Below, in pieces: positions 33,015-43,935 of a stretch of 64,000 nucleotides of DNA. The notes under the pieces are model-generated. The model had not been told where the DNA came from. It worked only from the letters and a program-made list of their open reading frames with translations, and ran no database searches. A program made the position numbers and the translations under genes. Source of the stretch: Candidatus Nanosynbacter sp. TM7-074 (lineage in GTDB: Bacteria; Patescibacteriota; Saccharimonadia; Saccharimonadales; Saccharimonadaceae); assembly GCF_041006295.1 (NCBI RefSeq), contig NZ_CP158487.1:653649-717648 (forward strand), read 5' to 3'. Within the stretch, counting starts at the first letter, position 1. The number at the start of each line of letters is the position of its first letter.

Positions 33015-34419
33015 TTTTTACTTCAAAGTTGTTCTGGTCGTTCTTGATGTCTTGGCTCTATTGAGCGCCTTTACTATTGCCTATATTTTACGCATATCCT
33101 TAGACCCCAGGCCATTTCATGTCAGCATCAACGCCCTAGATTTCATTACGTCTATCACTATGACCTTACCGCTATGGATTATAATGTTCTATTTCTTCGG
33201 ACTTTACGACCGCGAAAGCTACACCCATCCTTTACGCCAATTTGGACGAATTCTTCTGGCGTCAGTCACCGGAATTATGGTTATGATTTCAGTAACCTTT
33301 TTCACCAACACGCCGCTTTTTCCAGCCAAGCTTGTCGCTGTCTATGCCGCAGGAATCGGCTTTATTTTACTGATGATATTTCGGAGTACGGCAAATATTA
33401 TCCGCTTGCGGCTGTTAAAGCGTGGTTTGGGGGCACGACGAGTTGTATTGATTGGCAATTGCGATTTAACCCATGTTTTGGCCGATTTTATTGAGAATAA
33501 TCCATTAACTGGCTTTAAGATTAGCGGGATTGTAGCGCGGGCTGAGTTTATTCCGATTGAGCTGAAAAGCCTCAGACGCTCATCATTAGAATCAGCACTA
33601 ACCAGAGATAAAATTGATGTTATTATCCAAACCAACTCGAAAAATGTTAGCAACAATTACCAACTCGCCCAGAAACATTATTTAGATTTTTATCAAGCAC
33701 CAGAATTTGACGGAATTATGACCGCCAAACACACCATTGACATTATTGATTCCGTGCCGCTAATTCACGCTCATCCGACGCCGCTGATGGGTTACGGCCA
33801 GATTGTGAAACGAATTATGGATATTATTGGCGGAACAATTGGTATTATTTTAGCCTCGCCAATAATGCTTTTGGTGGCAATTGCCGTGAAAATTAGCGAT
33901 CCAGCCGGCCCAATCTTGATGCACGGCAAACAACAAAAGCGTCTCACTCGTTATAACCGGCCGTTCAAAGTTTACAAATTCCGCTCGCATTATGCCAAAT
34001 TTGATGGTAAAACTGACGAGGAGGTATTCCAAATGGTCGGCAAGCCTGAGCTGATTGAAGAATATCGTAAAAACGGCGATAAACTTGATCAAGATTTTCG
34101 CGTTACACCGGTCGGACGCTTTATTCGCCGGTTTAGCTTGGACGAATTGCCACAATTGTTTAATGTTTTAAAGGGCGACATCAGCCTGGTTGGACCGCGC
34201 GCCTTGGTGCCACATGAGCTCAGCGCATACGATAAAAAATATGTTTTATTGGCGGTAAAATCCGGACTAACTGGACTGGCAGTAGTTTCTGGCAGACGCA
34301 GCATTAGCTTCGAGGAGCGGCGGCGAATTGACCTATACTACGTACAAAACTGGAGTCTATGGCTGGATATTACTATTTTATTAAAAACCTGCTTGGTTAT
34401 TTTCCAAAAGGATAATTGA
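32998..34419 (+). CDS. Polyprenyl-phosphate sugar-1-phosphate transferase (WbaP/WcaJ-like)
   Basis: 473 residues; the ATG at 32998 is the first good one, and a TATAAT lies 13 nt upstream, inside the previous gene. The N-terminal four-helix membrane domain and a Rossmann-like domain (about 140-250) are those of the large polyprenyl glycosylphosphotransferases. The catalytic C-terminal region starts KRIMDIIGGTIGIILASP and contains PFKVYKFRSHY and RFIRRFSLDELPQLFNVLKGDISLVGPRAL. It primes glycan assembly by transferring a sugar-phosphate to undecaprenyl phosphate. A normally conserved Met in KFRSM is replaced by His, and an insert of about 35 residues follows it. The sugar is unknown. Confidence 0.92.
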   Translation: MRKKSDFYFKVVLVVLDVLALLSAFTIAYILRISLDPRPFHVSINALDFITSITMTLPLWIIMFYFFGLYDRESYTHPLRQFGRILLASVTGIMVMISVTFFTNTPLFPAKLVAVYAAGIGFILLMIFRSTANIIRLRLLKRGLGARRVVLIGNCDLTHVLADFIENNPLTGFKISGIVARAEFIPIELKSLRRSSLESALTRDKIDVIIQTNSKNVSNNYQLAQKHYLDFYQAPEFDGIMTAKHTIDIIDSVPLIHAHPTPLMGYGQIVKRIMDIIGGTIGIILASPIMLLVAIAVKISDPAGPILMHGKQQKRLTRYNRPFKVYKFRSHYAKFDGKTDEEVFQMVGKPELIEEYRKNGDKLDQDFRVTPVGRFIRRFSLDELPQLFNVLKGDISLVGPRALVPHELSAYDKKYVLLAVKSGLTGLAVVSGRRSISFEERRRIDLYYVQNWSLWLDITILLKTCLVIFQKDN

Positions 34420-35561
34420 TGAGCAAGCCGAAAATTGCCATAGTTCACGACTGGTTGTACGGTGGCGGCGCGGAAAAAGTCGTCTTAGAAATCCACAAAT
34501 TATACCCAGAGGCGCCAATTTATACTTCTTTTTGCAGCGATGAATGGCGACAAAAACTAGATAATAAAGTTGTTACTGGCTATTTGCAGCGTTGGCCATT
34601 TGCCAAACTACGGCGTTTTCTGCCGCTGCTTAGACAGTGGTGGTTCGCGCGGCTCGACCTTAGTCAATATGACATTATCCTCTCTAGCTCGGGCAACGGC
34701 GAAGCTAAATTTGCCCACAAATCCCGCCCCGAACAACTGCATATTTGCTACTGCCACACGCCAACGCACTTTTATTGGCGGCACTATGATGAATATATTA
34801 AGCGCCCCAGTTTTCGTCCGCGCTGGCTAGCCAGATTAGGCTTAAGAACTTTGGTTCGTCCGTTGAAAAAACGCGATTTTACTGCCGCCCAGCAAGTTGA
34901 CGTCTTCATTGCCAATTCTACTGGCATCCAAGCTGATATCGCAGAATTTTACCAGAAAAAAAGCACTGTTATTTTTCCACCAATTGACCTATCGAATTTC
35001 TCGCCGCTTGCTAAAAATCGCCAGAAAAAGAGCATTCCTAAAAAACCGCGTTGCCTGATTTGGGGACGAATTGTACCAATGAAGCGACTTGATGTAGCTA
35101 TCGACGCCTGCCAAAAACTTGGTTGGCAACTAGATATTATAGGCAAAGGCCCCGATATGGACCGTCTAAAAAAACTGGCTGGCTCACATACAAATTTCTT
35201 AGGATTTGTTGCTGATGTAACTCGGGAAAAATATATTAAAGAGGCCGATTTATTTATTTTTTGTTCACACGAGGACTTTGGAATTGCTCCTGTTGAGGCT
35301 TTGGCAGCAGGAATTCCGGTGGTAGCTTACCAAGCAGGCGGCGCGCTTGATTATATTAATCCAGAAAAAAACGGCTGGTTTTTCTCAGATCAAACAGCTG
35401 AACAATTGGTAAAAACTTTGAAAGAATTACCAGGTAAAAAAATTTCGCCAGCAAAAATTTCTGCTACTGCCAACGAATTTTCAGCCGCCATTTTCCGCAA
35501 ATCAATGAAAAATATAGTTGAAAAATTATGGAAGGAGTATTCTCATGAAAATCGCCATTGA
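34419..35561 (+). CDS. GT4-family glycosyltransferase
   Basis: 380 residues of the GT-B fold. The N-terminal GGAEKVVLEIHKLYPEAPIYTSFC is typical of WbaZ/mannosyltransferase-type GT4 enzymes, followed by HICYCHTPTHFYW. The C-terminal half has the nucleotide-sugar site LIWGRIVPMKRLDVAIDA and the E-x7-E motif in HEDFGIAPVEALAAGIPVVAY. The ATG overlaps the stop of the transferase gene, with AAAAGGA upstream. It is cytoplasmic or membrane-peripheral and adds a sugar, perhaps mannose or rhamnose, to the lipid-linked glycan. Confidence 0.9.
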   Translation: MSKPKIAIVHDWLYGGGAEKVVLEIHKLYPEAPIYTSFCSDEWRQKLDNKVVTGYLQRWPFAKLRRFLPLLRQWWFARLDLSQYDIILSSSGNGEAKFAHKSRPEQLHICYCHTPTHFYWRHYDEYIKRPSFRPRWLARLGLRTLVRPLKKRDFTAAQQVDVFIANSTGIQADIAEFYQKKSTVIFPPIDLSNFSPLAKNRQKKSIPKKPRCLIWGRIVPMKRLDVAIDACQKLGWQLDIIGKGPDMDRLKKLAGSHTNFLGFVADVTREKYIKEADLFIFCSHEDFGIAPVEALAAGIPVVAYQAGGALDYINPEKNGWFFSDQTAEQLVKTLKELPGKKISPAKISATANEFSAAIFRKSMKNIVEKLWKEYSHENRH

Positions 35562-36648
35562 CGCTCGCACATTACGAACAAGTACTGGCCGCTACATTGA
35601 AAGGCTGATTCATTATCTACAAAAGATTGATAAGAAAAACGATTATATTATCCTACTAAAGCCAAAAGATTTTGACAGCTGGCAGCCAACCAATCCACGT
35701 TTCCAAAAAGTAGCTTGCCCTTATAAAGAATATACTTTTTCTGAACAAATTGATTTTAAAAAGCAGCTGGAGGAACTAAAGCCAGACTTGGTGCACTTTG
35801 CGATGGTTCAGCAACCAGTTTGGTATAATGCTAGTCCAGTCGTCACCACTATGCAAGACCTGACCACTGTTCGGTTTAGAAATCCTGATAAAAACCCCGT
35901 TATTTTCTGGATAAAGCAACAAATTTACAAATGGGTCAATAAAAAAGTTGCTCGAAAATCTGCTCATATAATTACTATTTCTGATTTTGTGAAAAATGAT
36001 TTGATTGGCTTTATCGGGATTAGTCCAGATAAAATTACAGTGACGCTAGAGTCGGCTGACGAACTGCCAAAGGGCAATGATCCGGTCAAATCATTAATTG
36101 GCAAGAAATTTATTATGTATATCGGTCGGCCAACACCGCATAAAAATTTGCGGCGGCTGATTGACGCTTTTGCATTATTGCAAAAAAAATATCCAGAGTT
36201 GACTTTAGCTTTAGCTGGCAAAAAAGACAGTAATTATGCTCGCCACGAAGCATATGTCAATAAGCATGGAATTAAAAATGTCGTATTCACTGACTTTATA
36301 TCAGATGAACAATTGCGCTGGATGTATGAAAATACGGCTGTTTATTGCTTCCCGTCACTTAGTGAAGGCTTTGGCCTGCCAGGTCTTGAAGCGATGTTAC
36401 ACGGCGCGCCCGTAGCTTCAAGTACTGCTACTTGTCTACCGGAAACTCACGGCGATGCCGCTCACTATTTTGATCCGTATGACGCTGAGGATATAGCGCG
36501 GGCAATTGATGAAATTCTATCTAACGAAAAGCTACGTCGAGAATTGATTAAAAAAGGCAAGCAGCACGTCAAAACTTTTTCCTGGAAGCGGATGGCTGAG
36601 CAGACGCTGGCGGTTTATGAACAATACGGTGACCAGAATAAAAACTAG
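35545..36648 (+). CDS. GT4-family glycosyltransferase
   Basis: 367 residues starting MKIAIDARTLRTSTGRYIERL, the usual GT4 beginning with a donor-side GxGRY loop. The second half holds FIMYIGRPTPHKNLRRLIDAF and FPSLSEGFGLPGLEAMLHGAPVASS with the E-x7-E pair. The start at 35545 has AAGGAG upstream and overlaps the previous gene's end by 17 nt, so the two GT4 genes are co-transcribed. The stop shares its CTAG with the stop of the convergent adenylyltransferase gene. Sugar specificity is unknown. Confidence 0.9.
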   Translation: MKIAIDARTLRTSTGRYIERLIHYLQKIDKKNDYIILLKPKDFDSWQPTNPRFQKVACPYKEYTFSEQIDFKKQLEELKPDLVHFAMVQQPVWYNASPVVTTMQDLTTVRFRNPDKNPVIFWIKQQIYKWVNKKVARKSAHIITISDFVKNDLIGFIGISPDKITVTLESADELPKGNDPVKSLIGKKFIMYIGRPTPHKNLRRLIDAFALLQKKYPELTLALAGKKDSNYARHEAYVNKHGIKNVVFTDFISDEQLRWMYENTAVYCFPSLSEGFGLPGLEAMLHGAPVASSTATCLPETHGDAAHYFDPYDAEDIARAIDEILSNEKLRRELIKKGKQHVKTFSWKRMAEQTLAVYEQYGDQNKN

Positions 36649-37082
36649 CTTTCTTGACCAGTAGCCTGATTTATACGCGTAGACGAATCTGCTTTATTTG
36701 TACCGCCAACTCCATATACCATTTCAATGTTATATTTTTCACAAACATCACGCTCTGGTACAACCTCTGGTGCCGATCGATCACCACCATTAGCAAACAC
36801 CAGCTTACAGCCCGGATACTGTCGCGCAATCATTTCCAGCGTCTCCGTTACTGGTGGCTCTTCGTCAATAGACAGCATTACTTGATTAACACCTTTTAAT
36901 GCTCGCATTAATCGAAGCCGATTTTCCTCATTGAGAATGATTTTTCCTTTTTTAAGCAATTGCTGTTTGTCGTTATTAACAACCACAATCAAATAATCAC
37001 CCATTTTTGCCGCTGCTTCAATCATATCTAAATGCCCACCGTGCAATGGATTAAAATAGCCACTAACAATTACAACCTTCAT
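36645..37082 (-). CDS. Cytidylyltransferase-fold nucleotidyltransferase (RfaE/TagD-like)
   Basis: 145 residues with the nucleotidyltransferase motif SGYFNPLHGGHLDMIEAA (HxGH: His18-Gly-Gly-His21). A VVVNNDKQQLLKKGKIILNEENRLRLMRAL segment follows, then a FANGGDR motif of the TagD/RfaE-like group. The usual ISSTR near the end is here DSSTRIN. GGAGG precedes the ATG. Such enzymes activate a sugar or polyol phosphate with CTP or ATP, which fits the surrounding polysaccharide locus. It is the only minus-strand gene between 31.6 and 39.5 kb, between two plus-strand operons. Confidence 0.85.
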   Translation of the reverse strand: MKVVIVSGYFNPLHGGHLDMIEAAAKMGDYLIVVVNNDKQQLLKKGKIILNEENRLRLMRALKGVNQVMLSIDEEPPVTETLEMIARQYPGCKLVFANGGDRSAPEVVPERDVCEKYNIEMVYGVGGTNKADSSTRINQATGQES

Positions 37083-37116
37083 ATTTCCTCCTCTGTAACT
37101 TCTATATTATACCTGA

Positions 37117-38142
<1,026 letters not shown>

Positions 38143-38144
38143 TC

Positions 38145-38711
38145 ATGTTTGATCCAAATAACTACAATGAACTAACCGTCAGCGAATCACCGATTCCTGG
38201 ATTATTTGTCATCAAATTGCCCGTCCATGGCGATAATCGCGGCTGGTTCAAAGAAAACTACCAAAAAGAAAAAATGGAAGCACTGGGACTACCATCATTT
38301 ACCATCGTACAAAACAACATCAGCTTCAACGACAAAGCTGGTGCCACCCGCGGCCTGCACGCCGAGCCATGGAATAAATTTATCTCCACCGCCAACGGCC
38401 GCGTCTTTGGTGCGTGGTGTGATTTGCGCAAAGGTGACAGCTTCGGCACGGTTTTCACGCACGAAATCAATCCTGGCACGGCAATTTTCGTACCCAAAGG
38501 TGTTGCTAACGGCTATCAGGCGCTTGATGATAACATCGCCTACACTTACCTGGTTGATGCGCACTGGTCACCAGACGCCAAATACACCTTTGTCAATTTA
38601 TTTGACCCAGCACTCGGTATTGACTGGCCGATCAGCCAAGAGCAGGCGATTATTTCTGAAAAAGACGCCGCTCATCCACTACTTACAAACGTAATCCCGA
38701 TGGAGGTTTAA
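38145..38711 (+). CDS. rfbC: dTDP-4-dehydrorhamnose 3,5-epimerase
   Basis: 188-residue cupin-fold RmlC-type enzyme. The family landmarks seen are GLFVIKLPVHGDNRGWFKENYQ, the NNISFNDKAGATRGLHAE strand with the catalytic His, a DLRKGDSFGTVF strand, and FVPKGVANGYQALDDNIAYTYLVD. It starts 2 nt after rfbB. It converts dTDP-4-keto-6-deoxyglucose to the rhamno form. The usual RGLHYQ is RGLHAEPWNK here, as in the subgroup made by fused or bifunctional RmlC/RmlD partners; the substrate is the same by context. Confidence 0.92.
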   Translation: MFDPNNYNELTVSESPIPGLFVIKLPVHGDNRGWFKENYQKEKMEALGLPSFTIVQNNISFNDKAGATRGLHAEPWNKFISTANGRVFGAWCDLRKGDSFGTVFTHEINPGTAIFVPKGVANGYQALDDNIAYTYLVDAHWSPDAKYTFVNLFDPALGIDWPISQEQAIISEKDAAHPLLTNVIPMEV

Positions 38712-38712
38712 T

Positions 38713-39558
38713 ATGAATTCAAATAACATTTTTATTGTCGGAGCAAATGGTCAATTAGGACGGGCCCTTCGTCAACAATATCCAGAAGCACAGTTCGCTG
38801 ACATAGACGAGATGGATATCACTGACCGCCGATCAGTTGAGTCATTCGATTGGTCAGGAATATCAATAGTTTTAAACGCAGCAGCCTTTACTAACGTTGA
38901 CGGCGCGGAAACACCAGAGGGTCGCGTAGCAGCCTGGAAGGTTAACGCCTCAGCGGTTGCAAACCTAACCCGAGTTTGCCGCACTCACAACATGACTTTA
39001 GTACATATTTCTAGTGATTACGTATTTGACGGGACGAAAGAGCCTCATTCTGAAAATGAGGACTTTAGCCCACTGAGTGTTTATGGTGCATCAAAAGCGG
39101 CTGGAGATCTGCTCGTTGAGCAGCTCGATAAGTTTTATTTACTGCGCACTACTTGGGTAATTGGTGAAGGTAAAAATTTCGTCCGCACCATGCTGGGATT
39201 GGCGGAAAAAAATATTTCACCGACAGTTGTCCATGACCAAATTGGCCGATTAACCTTTACTAGCGAATTGGTGAGAATTATTGACCACCTGCTGTCAACT
39301 CAAGCGCCATTCGGCACATACAACGCTACCAACGACGGCCCGTTGGAAAGCTGGGCGGATATCACCAGGCGAATTTTCCGGCTAGCTGGGCGCGACGACT
39401 TGACCGTTACTAACACGACGACGGCTGAATATTTTGCTGGCAAAGATGGCGTTGCACCGCGACCGCTTGGCAGCGATATGAGCTTGGATAAGTTACATGA
39501 TACTGGTTTTATCAGCCGTGATTGGGTAGATGATTTAAGTGAATACATCGTTAAATAA
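38713..39558 (+). CDS. rfbD: dTDP-4-dehydrorhamnose reductase
   Basis: 281-residue short-chain reductase for the last step of dTDP-L-rhamnose. The N-terminus IFIVGANGQLGRALRQQYP is the RmlD NADP-binding start. Also visible are NAAAFTNVDGAE, HISSDYVFDGTKEPHSE, and the YGASKAAGD Tyr-Lys pair. Its C-terminal region ends RPLGSDMSLDKLHDTGF, as in the family (RPxxSxLxxxKL). It follows rfbC with 1 nt between them. After it the strand switches to a degraded patch, so rfbA is separated. Confidence 0.94.
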   Translation: MNSNNIFIVGANGQLGRALRQQYPEAQFADIDEMDITDRRSVESFDWSGISIVLNAAAFTNVDGAETPEGRVAAWKVNASAVANLTRVCRTHNMTLVHISSDYVFDGTKEPHSENEDFSPLSVYGASKAAGDLLVEQLDKFYLLRTTWVIGEGKNFVRTMLGLAEKNISPTVVHDQIGRLTFTSELVRIIDHLLSTQAPFGTYNATNDGPLESWADITRRIFRLAGRDDLTVTNTTTAEYFAGKDGVAPRPLGSDMSLDKLHDTGFISRDWVDDLSEYIVK

Positions 39559-39570
39559 ACTAAAGTTAGC

Positions 39571-40818
39571 CTATTTAACAGCATTAACAGATTGCCTCAA
39601 AAGCTTATTCTCTATATCGGTAAAACCAGATAATATAACCACCTTATCTGGCATGTTTCCTTTAATAAAATTAAATTGACTTGGGTCATATATTAGATCT
39701 TTAGCAACAGAATCCGAATAGCCCCTAGATACATAAGTTATCTTACGATTTCTCTTGTCAATCATTTGAATGGAAAGATTATCTCCAACGCTACTGACCT
39801 TACTATTTATGTCCCCCTCTAGAAAACTCTTAGCACATAAAAACAATTTATTTGATTTTCCTATCTTTAATGGAACTGCAGATTTTTTAGCTTCCCAGAA
39901 AGTACGCCGACCCCAGTGAGCCAAGAAATTTCCATCACCAACATTCCAAATACCATGACTACCATAACAATATGCACTAGCACCCGATAGCATGCTTGTC
40001 TAAAAAGCAAATATTTGATCACTTTCAAAAAACGAATTATTAATACCCTCATACCAAGGTTCCAAATTAATGAATGGCTTTTCGTTGGACCTATATTCCA
40101 TAGGTAGCATCCACAGTTTATTTCTAGAATCCTCCGAGTGTCCGGTCTGTACAGTAATAGCAGAAAAGTCTCGACTAACAGCCCAGCTATCCGTATTAGG
40201 TGTAGTATGACAAATTACTGGTAGTCCAGTTATCTTTTTAACTTCTTTATACACTCGCAACCATTCTGCTATTTGTCTTTTTTGTTTTATTGAAGAAATG
40301 CTAAATTTATTAAGAACTTTTTCCATTATAGCTCTAGACTGAACATGAACCCGCAAATCAATTTCACCGGTTAGACAATAAATTGGGTCAAATTTTTCTG
40401 TAACTTTAACTATTCTCTTCCACCACTCAATCATATTATTTCGACCAATCTGACCAATTTGCGGGCCCCAACCACCATATATTATTGGTTTTAAATGCAA
40501 CTTGTTTAGTATTTCTATCTTTTCAAGTGCGGCAGCTATATAGTCTTGATTTATAATAAAATTCGATTCTTGTAAACAAAAGGCGGGCTTGCCACCACCA
40601 TGAGACTGAGGGCTATCGATAGTAACCTCAGGGGGTATACCCATTACTAATTGAATAGCTGAAAAGCCCTCGTCTTTATGCTGCTGTGCTAGCCTGTAAA
40701 ACTCATCTATTGAAATTCTATCCGTCAAACCATACCACCAGGTATCAGCGAGAAAATGATCAATCGTTCGATTGTACTGTTTATCGATGGCTACAGGCAT
40801 TTTAGAGTATCTTCCCAT
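39571..40818 (-). pseudogene. DUF4038 (apiosidase-like) glycosidase-type gene interrupted by an in-frame TAG
   Basis: Two same-frame halves, 40818-40003 and 39999-39571, are split by TAG at 40000-40002. The first holds FLADTWWYGLTDRISIDEFYRLAQQHKDEGFSAIQLVMG and IIYGGWGP, the second SMLSGASAYCYGSHGIWN and a C-terminal beta domain. Both are where DUF4038 TIM-barrel proteins have them. The sequence around the stop (IFAF-stop-TSML) has an aromatic residue at that position in relatives, as far as I recall, consistent with TGG or TAC/TAT to TAG. The full protein would be 415 residues. Start 40818 overlaps the SAF fragment upstream; an alternative ATG is at 40800. Confidence 0.7.
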
Positions 40819-41012
40819 GCAGTACGAGCCAGTGATTTAGGTATTTTTACATCATCAAACGAGATGATTTCACCCTCTTTAATATCTCTTTTAAACGTAG
40901 TATTCGCAATCAGTCCTATTGGGATTTTATCCTTATTAACCTTAATAGGCATCGCCTCACCACGAATAATAAAACTACCAGTCGCTCTGTCGATTTTTTC
41001 TCCTGCTAACAC
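40791..41012 (-). pseudogene. C-terminal fragment of a SAF-domain oxidoreductase-type protein
   Basis: The product is 73 residues from a GTG start. The core (IRGEAMPIKVNKDKIPIGLIANTTFKRDIKEGEIISFDDVKIPKS) reads like the C-terminal SAF domain that follows the NAD(P)-binding part of homoserine-dehydrogenase-like SAF proteins. The reading frame remains open a little upstream, to a TAA inside the 26-bp palindrome, but has no ATG and too little space for the N-terminal domain. The rest of the gene therefore seems to have been lost. It overlaps the DUF4038 gene by 28 nt, so the two were probably one operon. Confidence 0.6.
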
Positions 41013-41053
41013 TAAAACGTATCGTTGTTGCCTATGAATATTATCTCCCGCAT

Positions 41054-41079
41054 CTGTTAATATGATATCATATTAACAG
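41054..41079. promoter_or_regulatory. Perfect 26-bp palindrome at the rfbA promoter
   Basis: The half-site CTGTTAATATGAT at 41054-41066 is followed by its exact reverse complement at 41067-41079, with no spacer. It contains a TATGAT hexamer on each strand (41061-41066 plus; 41072-41067 minus). It could be a bidirectional promoter, an operator, or both. It ends 19 nt before the rfbA ATG. No second copy was noticed in the window. Confidence 0.7.
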
Positions 41080-41098
41080 TAAGCTAGAGAGAGGAGCA

Positions 41099-41968
41099 AT
41101 GAAAGGAATTATTTTAGCAGGCGGCTCAGGCACTCGCCTCCACCCTATCACCAAGGCTATTAGCAAACAGCTAATGCCGATATACGATAAACCAATGATT
41201 TATTATCCGTTAACCACGCTGATGCAAGCAGGAATTCGCGATATTTTGATCATCACCACACCGGATGATCAAGCCGGTTTTCAGCGGCTGCTCGGCGACG
41301 GTTCGCAGTGGGGTATCAATCTGGAATATGCTGTCCAGCCCAATCCAGATGGCCTCGCACAAGCTTTCATTATCGGTGAAGAATTCATCGGTAACGACAA
41401 GGTGGCGTTAGTCCTAGGAGATAATATTTTCCACGGTGAGCGGCTAGATGAGTCCCTACAGGAGTGTACCAATCCTGACGGCGGTACAGTTTTTGCTTAC
41501 AAAGTTTCTGACCCAGAACGATATGGTGTTGTCGAGTTTGATGAGCAAAATCAAGCTATTTCCATCGAAGAAAAACCAGGTGAGCCAAAATCAAACTTCG
41601 CCGTGGTCGGGTTATATTTTTATGATAACGATGTTATTGAGATCGCCAAAAACGTCCAGCCTTCAGCACGAGGCGAGCTGGAAATCACCTCCATCAATGC
41701 TGAATATCTCCACCGCGGCAAACTACAGGTTCAAACCCTAGACAACGGTGACGTTTGGCTAGATACTGGGACGATTGATAGTCTAACTGATGCCTCTGAC
41801 TTCGTTCGCGTCATCCAAAAACGAACTGGCCGCATCATCGGTAGCCCAGAAAAAATTGCTTTCAAAAATGACTGGATTAGCCGAGAACAACTCAACACGC
41901 TTGCTGAGCCGCTAAAGAAATCTGGTTATGGCAAGTATCTAGTTAGCGTAGATTGTCAATCAAGCTAA
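41099..41968 (+). CDS. rfbA: Glucose-1-phosphate thymidylyltransferase
   Basis: 289 residues, first step of dTDP-L-rhamnose. The nucleotide loop [36 protein letters not shown] (read as a whole) is diagnostic; a VLGDNIFHG motif follows, and [14 protein letters not shown] near residue 220. GAGGAG (41091-41096) is the ribosome-binding site. It sits 1.5 kb from rfbD with a degraded minus-strand patch in between, and behind a 26-bp palindrome that may control it separately. Confidence 0.95.
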   Translation: MKGIILAGGSGTRLHPITKAISKQLMPIYDKPMIYYPLTTLMQAGIRDILIITTPDDQAGFQRLLGDGSQWGINLEYAVQPNPDGLAQAFIIGEEFIGNDKVALVLGDNIFHGERLDESLQECTNPDGGTVFAYKVSDPERYGVVEFDEQNQAISIEEKPGEPKSNFAVVGLYFYDNDVIEIAKNVQPSARGELEITSINAEYLHRGKLQVQTLDNGDVWLDTGTIDSLTDASDFVRVIQKRTGRIIGSPEKIAFKNDWISREQLNTLAEPLKKSGYGKYLVSVDCQSS

Positions 41969-43935
41969 AACATGCCTCGCAAGCTGCTGCATATCCCATT
42001 CAAGCTATCCTTTGATACGTTGCTGGGGTCGGCAAATAATACTCTTTCATTGCCTAAAACCTCAATAAATATAGACTTTATATCGTCACTACGCGTCAAA
42101 ATCAGGAGACGAGATTCTGGGGTTATATTTTTGTCCTCGAGCAAAGTCTTAGCTATAACCTGCTTTGCACTATGTATATCAGCATTAGGAGTTGACCAAC
42201 TGGAAATTATTTCCTGTGTAGTAGTAGACTGTCCAGTCAGAGTCATCATAGATCTATTAAAAAATATATCACCATCAGTTTTCTGATCACTTCTAACCGA
42301 AAGTATAGCCGTAGACCTTTCTCGACAGATTGGACTCTCAGCTATAGTAATCGCATGGTCAAATAACTCTGGTGCAGTAAACGCTGCCTTTACCTTACCC
42401 TGCAAATAAACTCCAAACACACCAACCCCGTTTGAAAAGGCCATCATTATAATGCCTAGAATCATTAAAATCTTGACGCCACTTGACTGTGCTTTGTCTA
42501 TAAGCGACATAGTTAGCATTGTCATAACCAAGCTAGTCAATAGGAGTAAACTTAATACAGATTTATGATAATAATAGCTGACTTCACCATTGGTCATTTT
42601 TTGAAATATAAATAACGCCAGAGAAAATACTAATGACACAACCAGCCCAATAGTTAGAGGATTAACTATTCGCTTCTTATGATTATGCCACAAATATGCC
42701 ATAGCAAACACCGCCCAACTTAGCACATAGAATACATCAAAAACCAACACCCCACCCTGATCATTAATTTTATCTGATGTCACCCTCTCAAGCAGTGCAT
42801 AAATAGCCCCCTGTACAACGCTAAAACTGACAATAAACAAAAGACTGCCCAGCAAAAGTTTTGACAACTTTACTTTTTGATTACTACAAAAATAATCAGC
42901 CGCTAAAGTAAAGATAAATATACCCAACGCAACTGGAAGTAGGAAAAAATAGGATAGACCAACACCAATAACAGAAAAGGTTGCTAATAGCCCGTAGGTA
43001 TACTTTTGTGTAATATCGCTTTCCTTGCAATATAAAAATAGTAAGGCTATAACCGAAAGCAACAAATGGAGACTCATAATTTGTGGCATGAAACCGTCAG
43101 TAAACGCAGAAAACATTAAACCTAATAATGTGTATATCGTACAGGAGATAACAATAATAGCTGACATCCATGGCTTTTTCTTATTATCTAATTTAACAAG
43201 TTTCGTTGCCAGAAAGATAAACGCAAACACTAAAAATACATAGTTAATTATCGAATATAATAAAAAGCTAACTAGCTTTTTATTAATGTCAGTAAACCTA
43301 CTCATAAACGGTTGTACAGCCTCATTAAAAACCCAAGTATTTATATGATAGCCCTGAGGGTAATTGTTGGCAGCAGAACCTAGCATAGAGTTAATCGGCA
43401 ACTGGTTACCTCTTGAACCATAGACATAGCCCTTTTGTCTCTCGACAGTGTCTATAAAACTAAGATGGGATATATTATCTACCCCTGAGCCGTTAGCCAC
43501 TCTTAAAAGATCGGCGCTCTGAAAACTAGAAAAAGATTGCGTCAGCATCAGGATAAATACAGTAAGGCTCACTAGAGAACTAATAATCTCGCTTAATGGA
43601 AACCATCTGCTGGGAGGAGCAAAACGACAAAATACAACAAGACCTAGATTAAATACACCGACAGTCCAGGCAAAGAGCCATATTGACATCGGCACCTTGA
43701 GAACCCATGGTATAAAAGCCAACAAAGTATTAATACTTATGTAAACCGAAAGAGTAACAAATAGTCGACCCATAAGACCTAGTCGTCTAGTCGGCAGAAA
43801 TACTACCGCGGTAACTGTTGCAGCCATTATCAAAATTAAGGCTTGATTGAATACAACACCGAGAATAATAACTACAATATAAGCTATTATATATAACCTA
43901 CGGTCATGCAGTCTATTTATTAGAGTATTACGCAT
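41965..43935 (-). CDS. Large multi-pass membrane protein of the polysaccharide locus
   Basis: 656 residues from the ATG at 43935 (GAGGCAGG upstream, overlapping the GtrA stop). About 13-14 hydrophobic helices fill residues 10-560. A soluble C-terminal domain (about 565-656) follows, with [18 protein letters not shown] and [14 protein letters not shown]. No named family was recognised. The arrangement (many helices plus an extracytoplasmic tail) resembles GT-C-type glycosyltransferases or YfhO-like proteins that decorate surface glycans using polyprenyl-linked sugars, and the adjacent GtrA fits this. AT-rich compared with rfbBCD. Confidence 0.75.
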   Translation of the reverse strand: MRNTLINRLHDRRLYIIAYIVVIILGVVFNQALILIMAATVTAVVFLPTRRLGLMGRLFVTLSVYISINTLLAFIPWVLKVPMSIWLFAWTVGVFNLGLVVFCRFAPPSRWFPLSEIISSLVSLTVFILMLTQSFSSFQSADLLRVANGSGVDNISHLSFIDTVERQKGYVYGSRGNQLPINSMLGSAANNYPQGYHINTWVFNEAVQPFMSRFTDINKKLVSFLLYSIINYVFLVFAFIFLATKLVKLDNKKKPWMSAIIVISCTIYTLLGLMFSAFTDGFMPQIMSLHLLLSVIALLFLYCKESDITQKYTYGLLATFSVIGVGLSYFFLLPVALGIFIFTLAADYFCSNQKVKLSKLLLGSLLFIVSFSVVQGAIYALLERVTSDKINDQGGVLVFDVFYVLSWAVFAMAYLWHNHKKRIVNPLTIGLVVSLVFSLALFIFQKMTNGEVSYYYHKSVLSLLLLTSLVMTMLTMSLIDKAQSSGVKILMILGIIMMAFSNGVGVFGVYLQGKVKAAFTAPELFDHAITIAESPICRERSTAILSVRSDQKTDGDIFFNRSMMTLTGQSTTTQEIISSWSTPNADIHSAKQVIAKTLLEDKNITPESRLLILTRSDDIKSIFIEVLGNERVLFADPSNVSKDSLNGICSSLRGMF

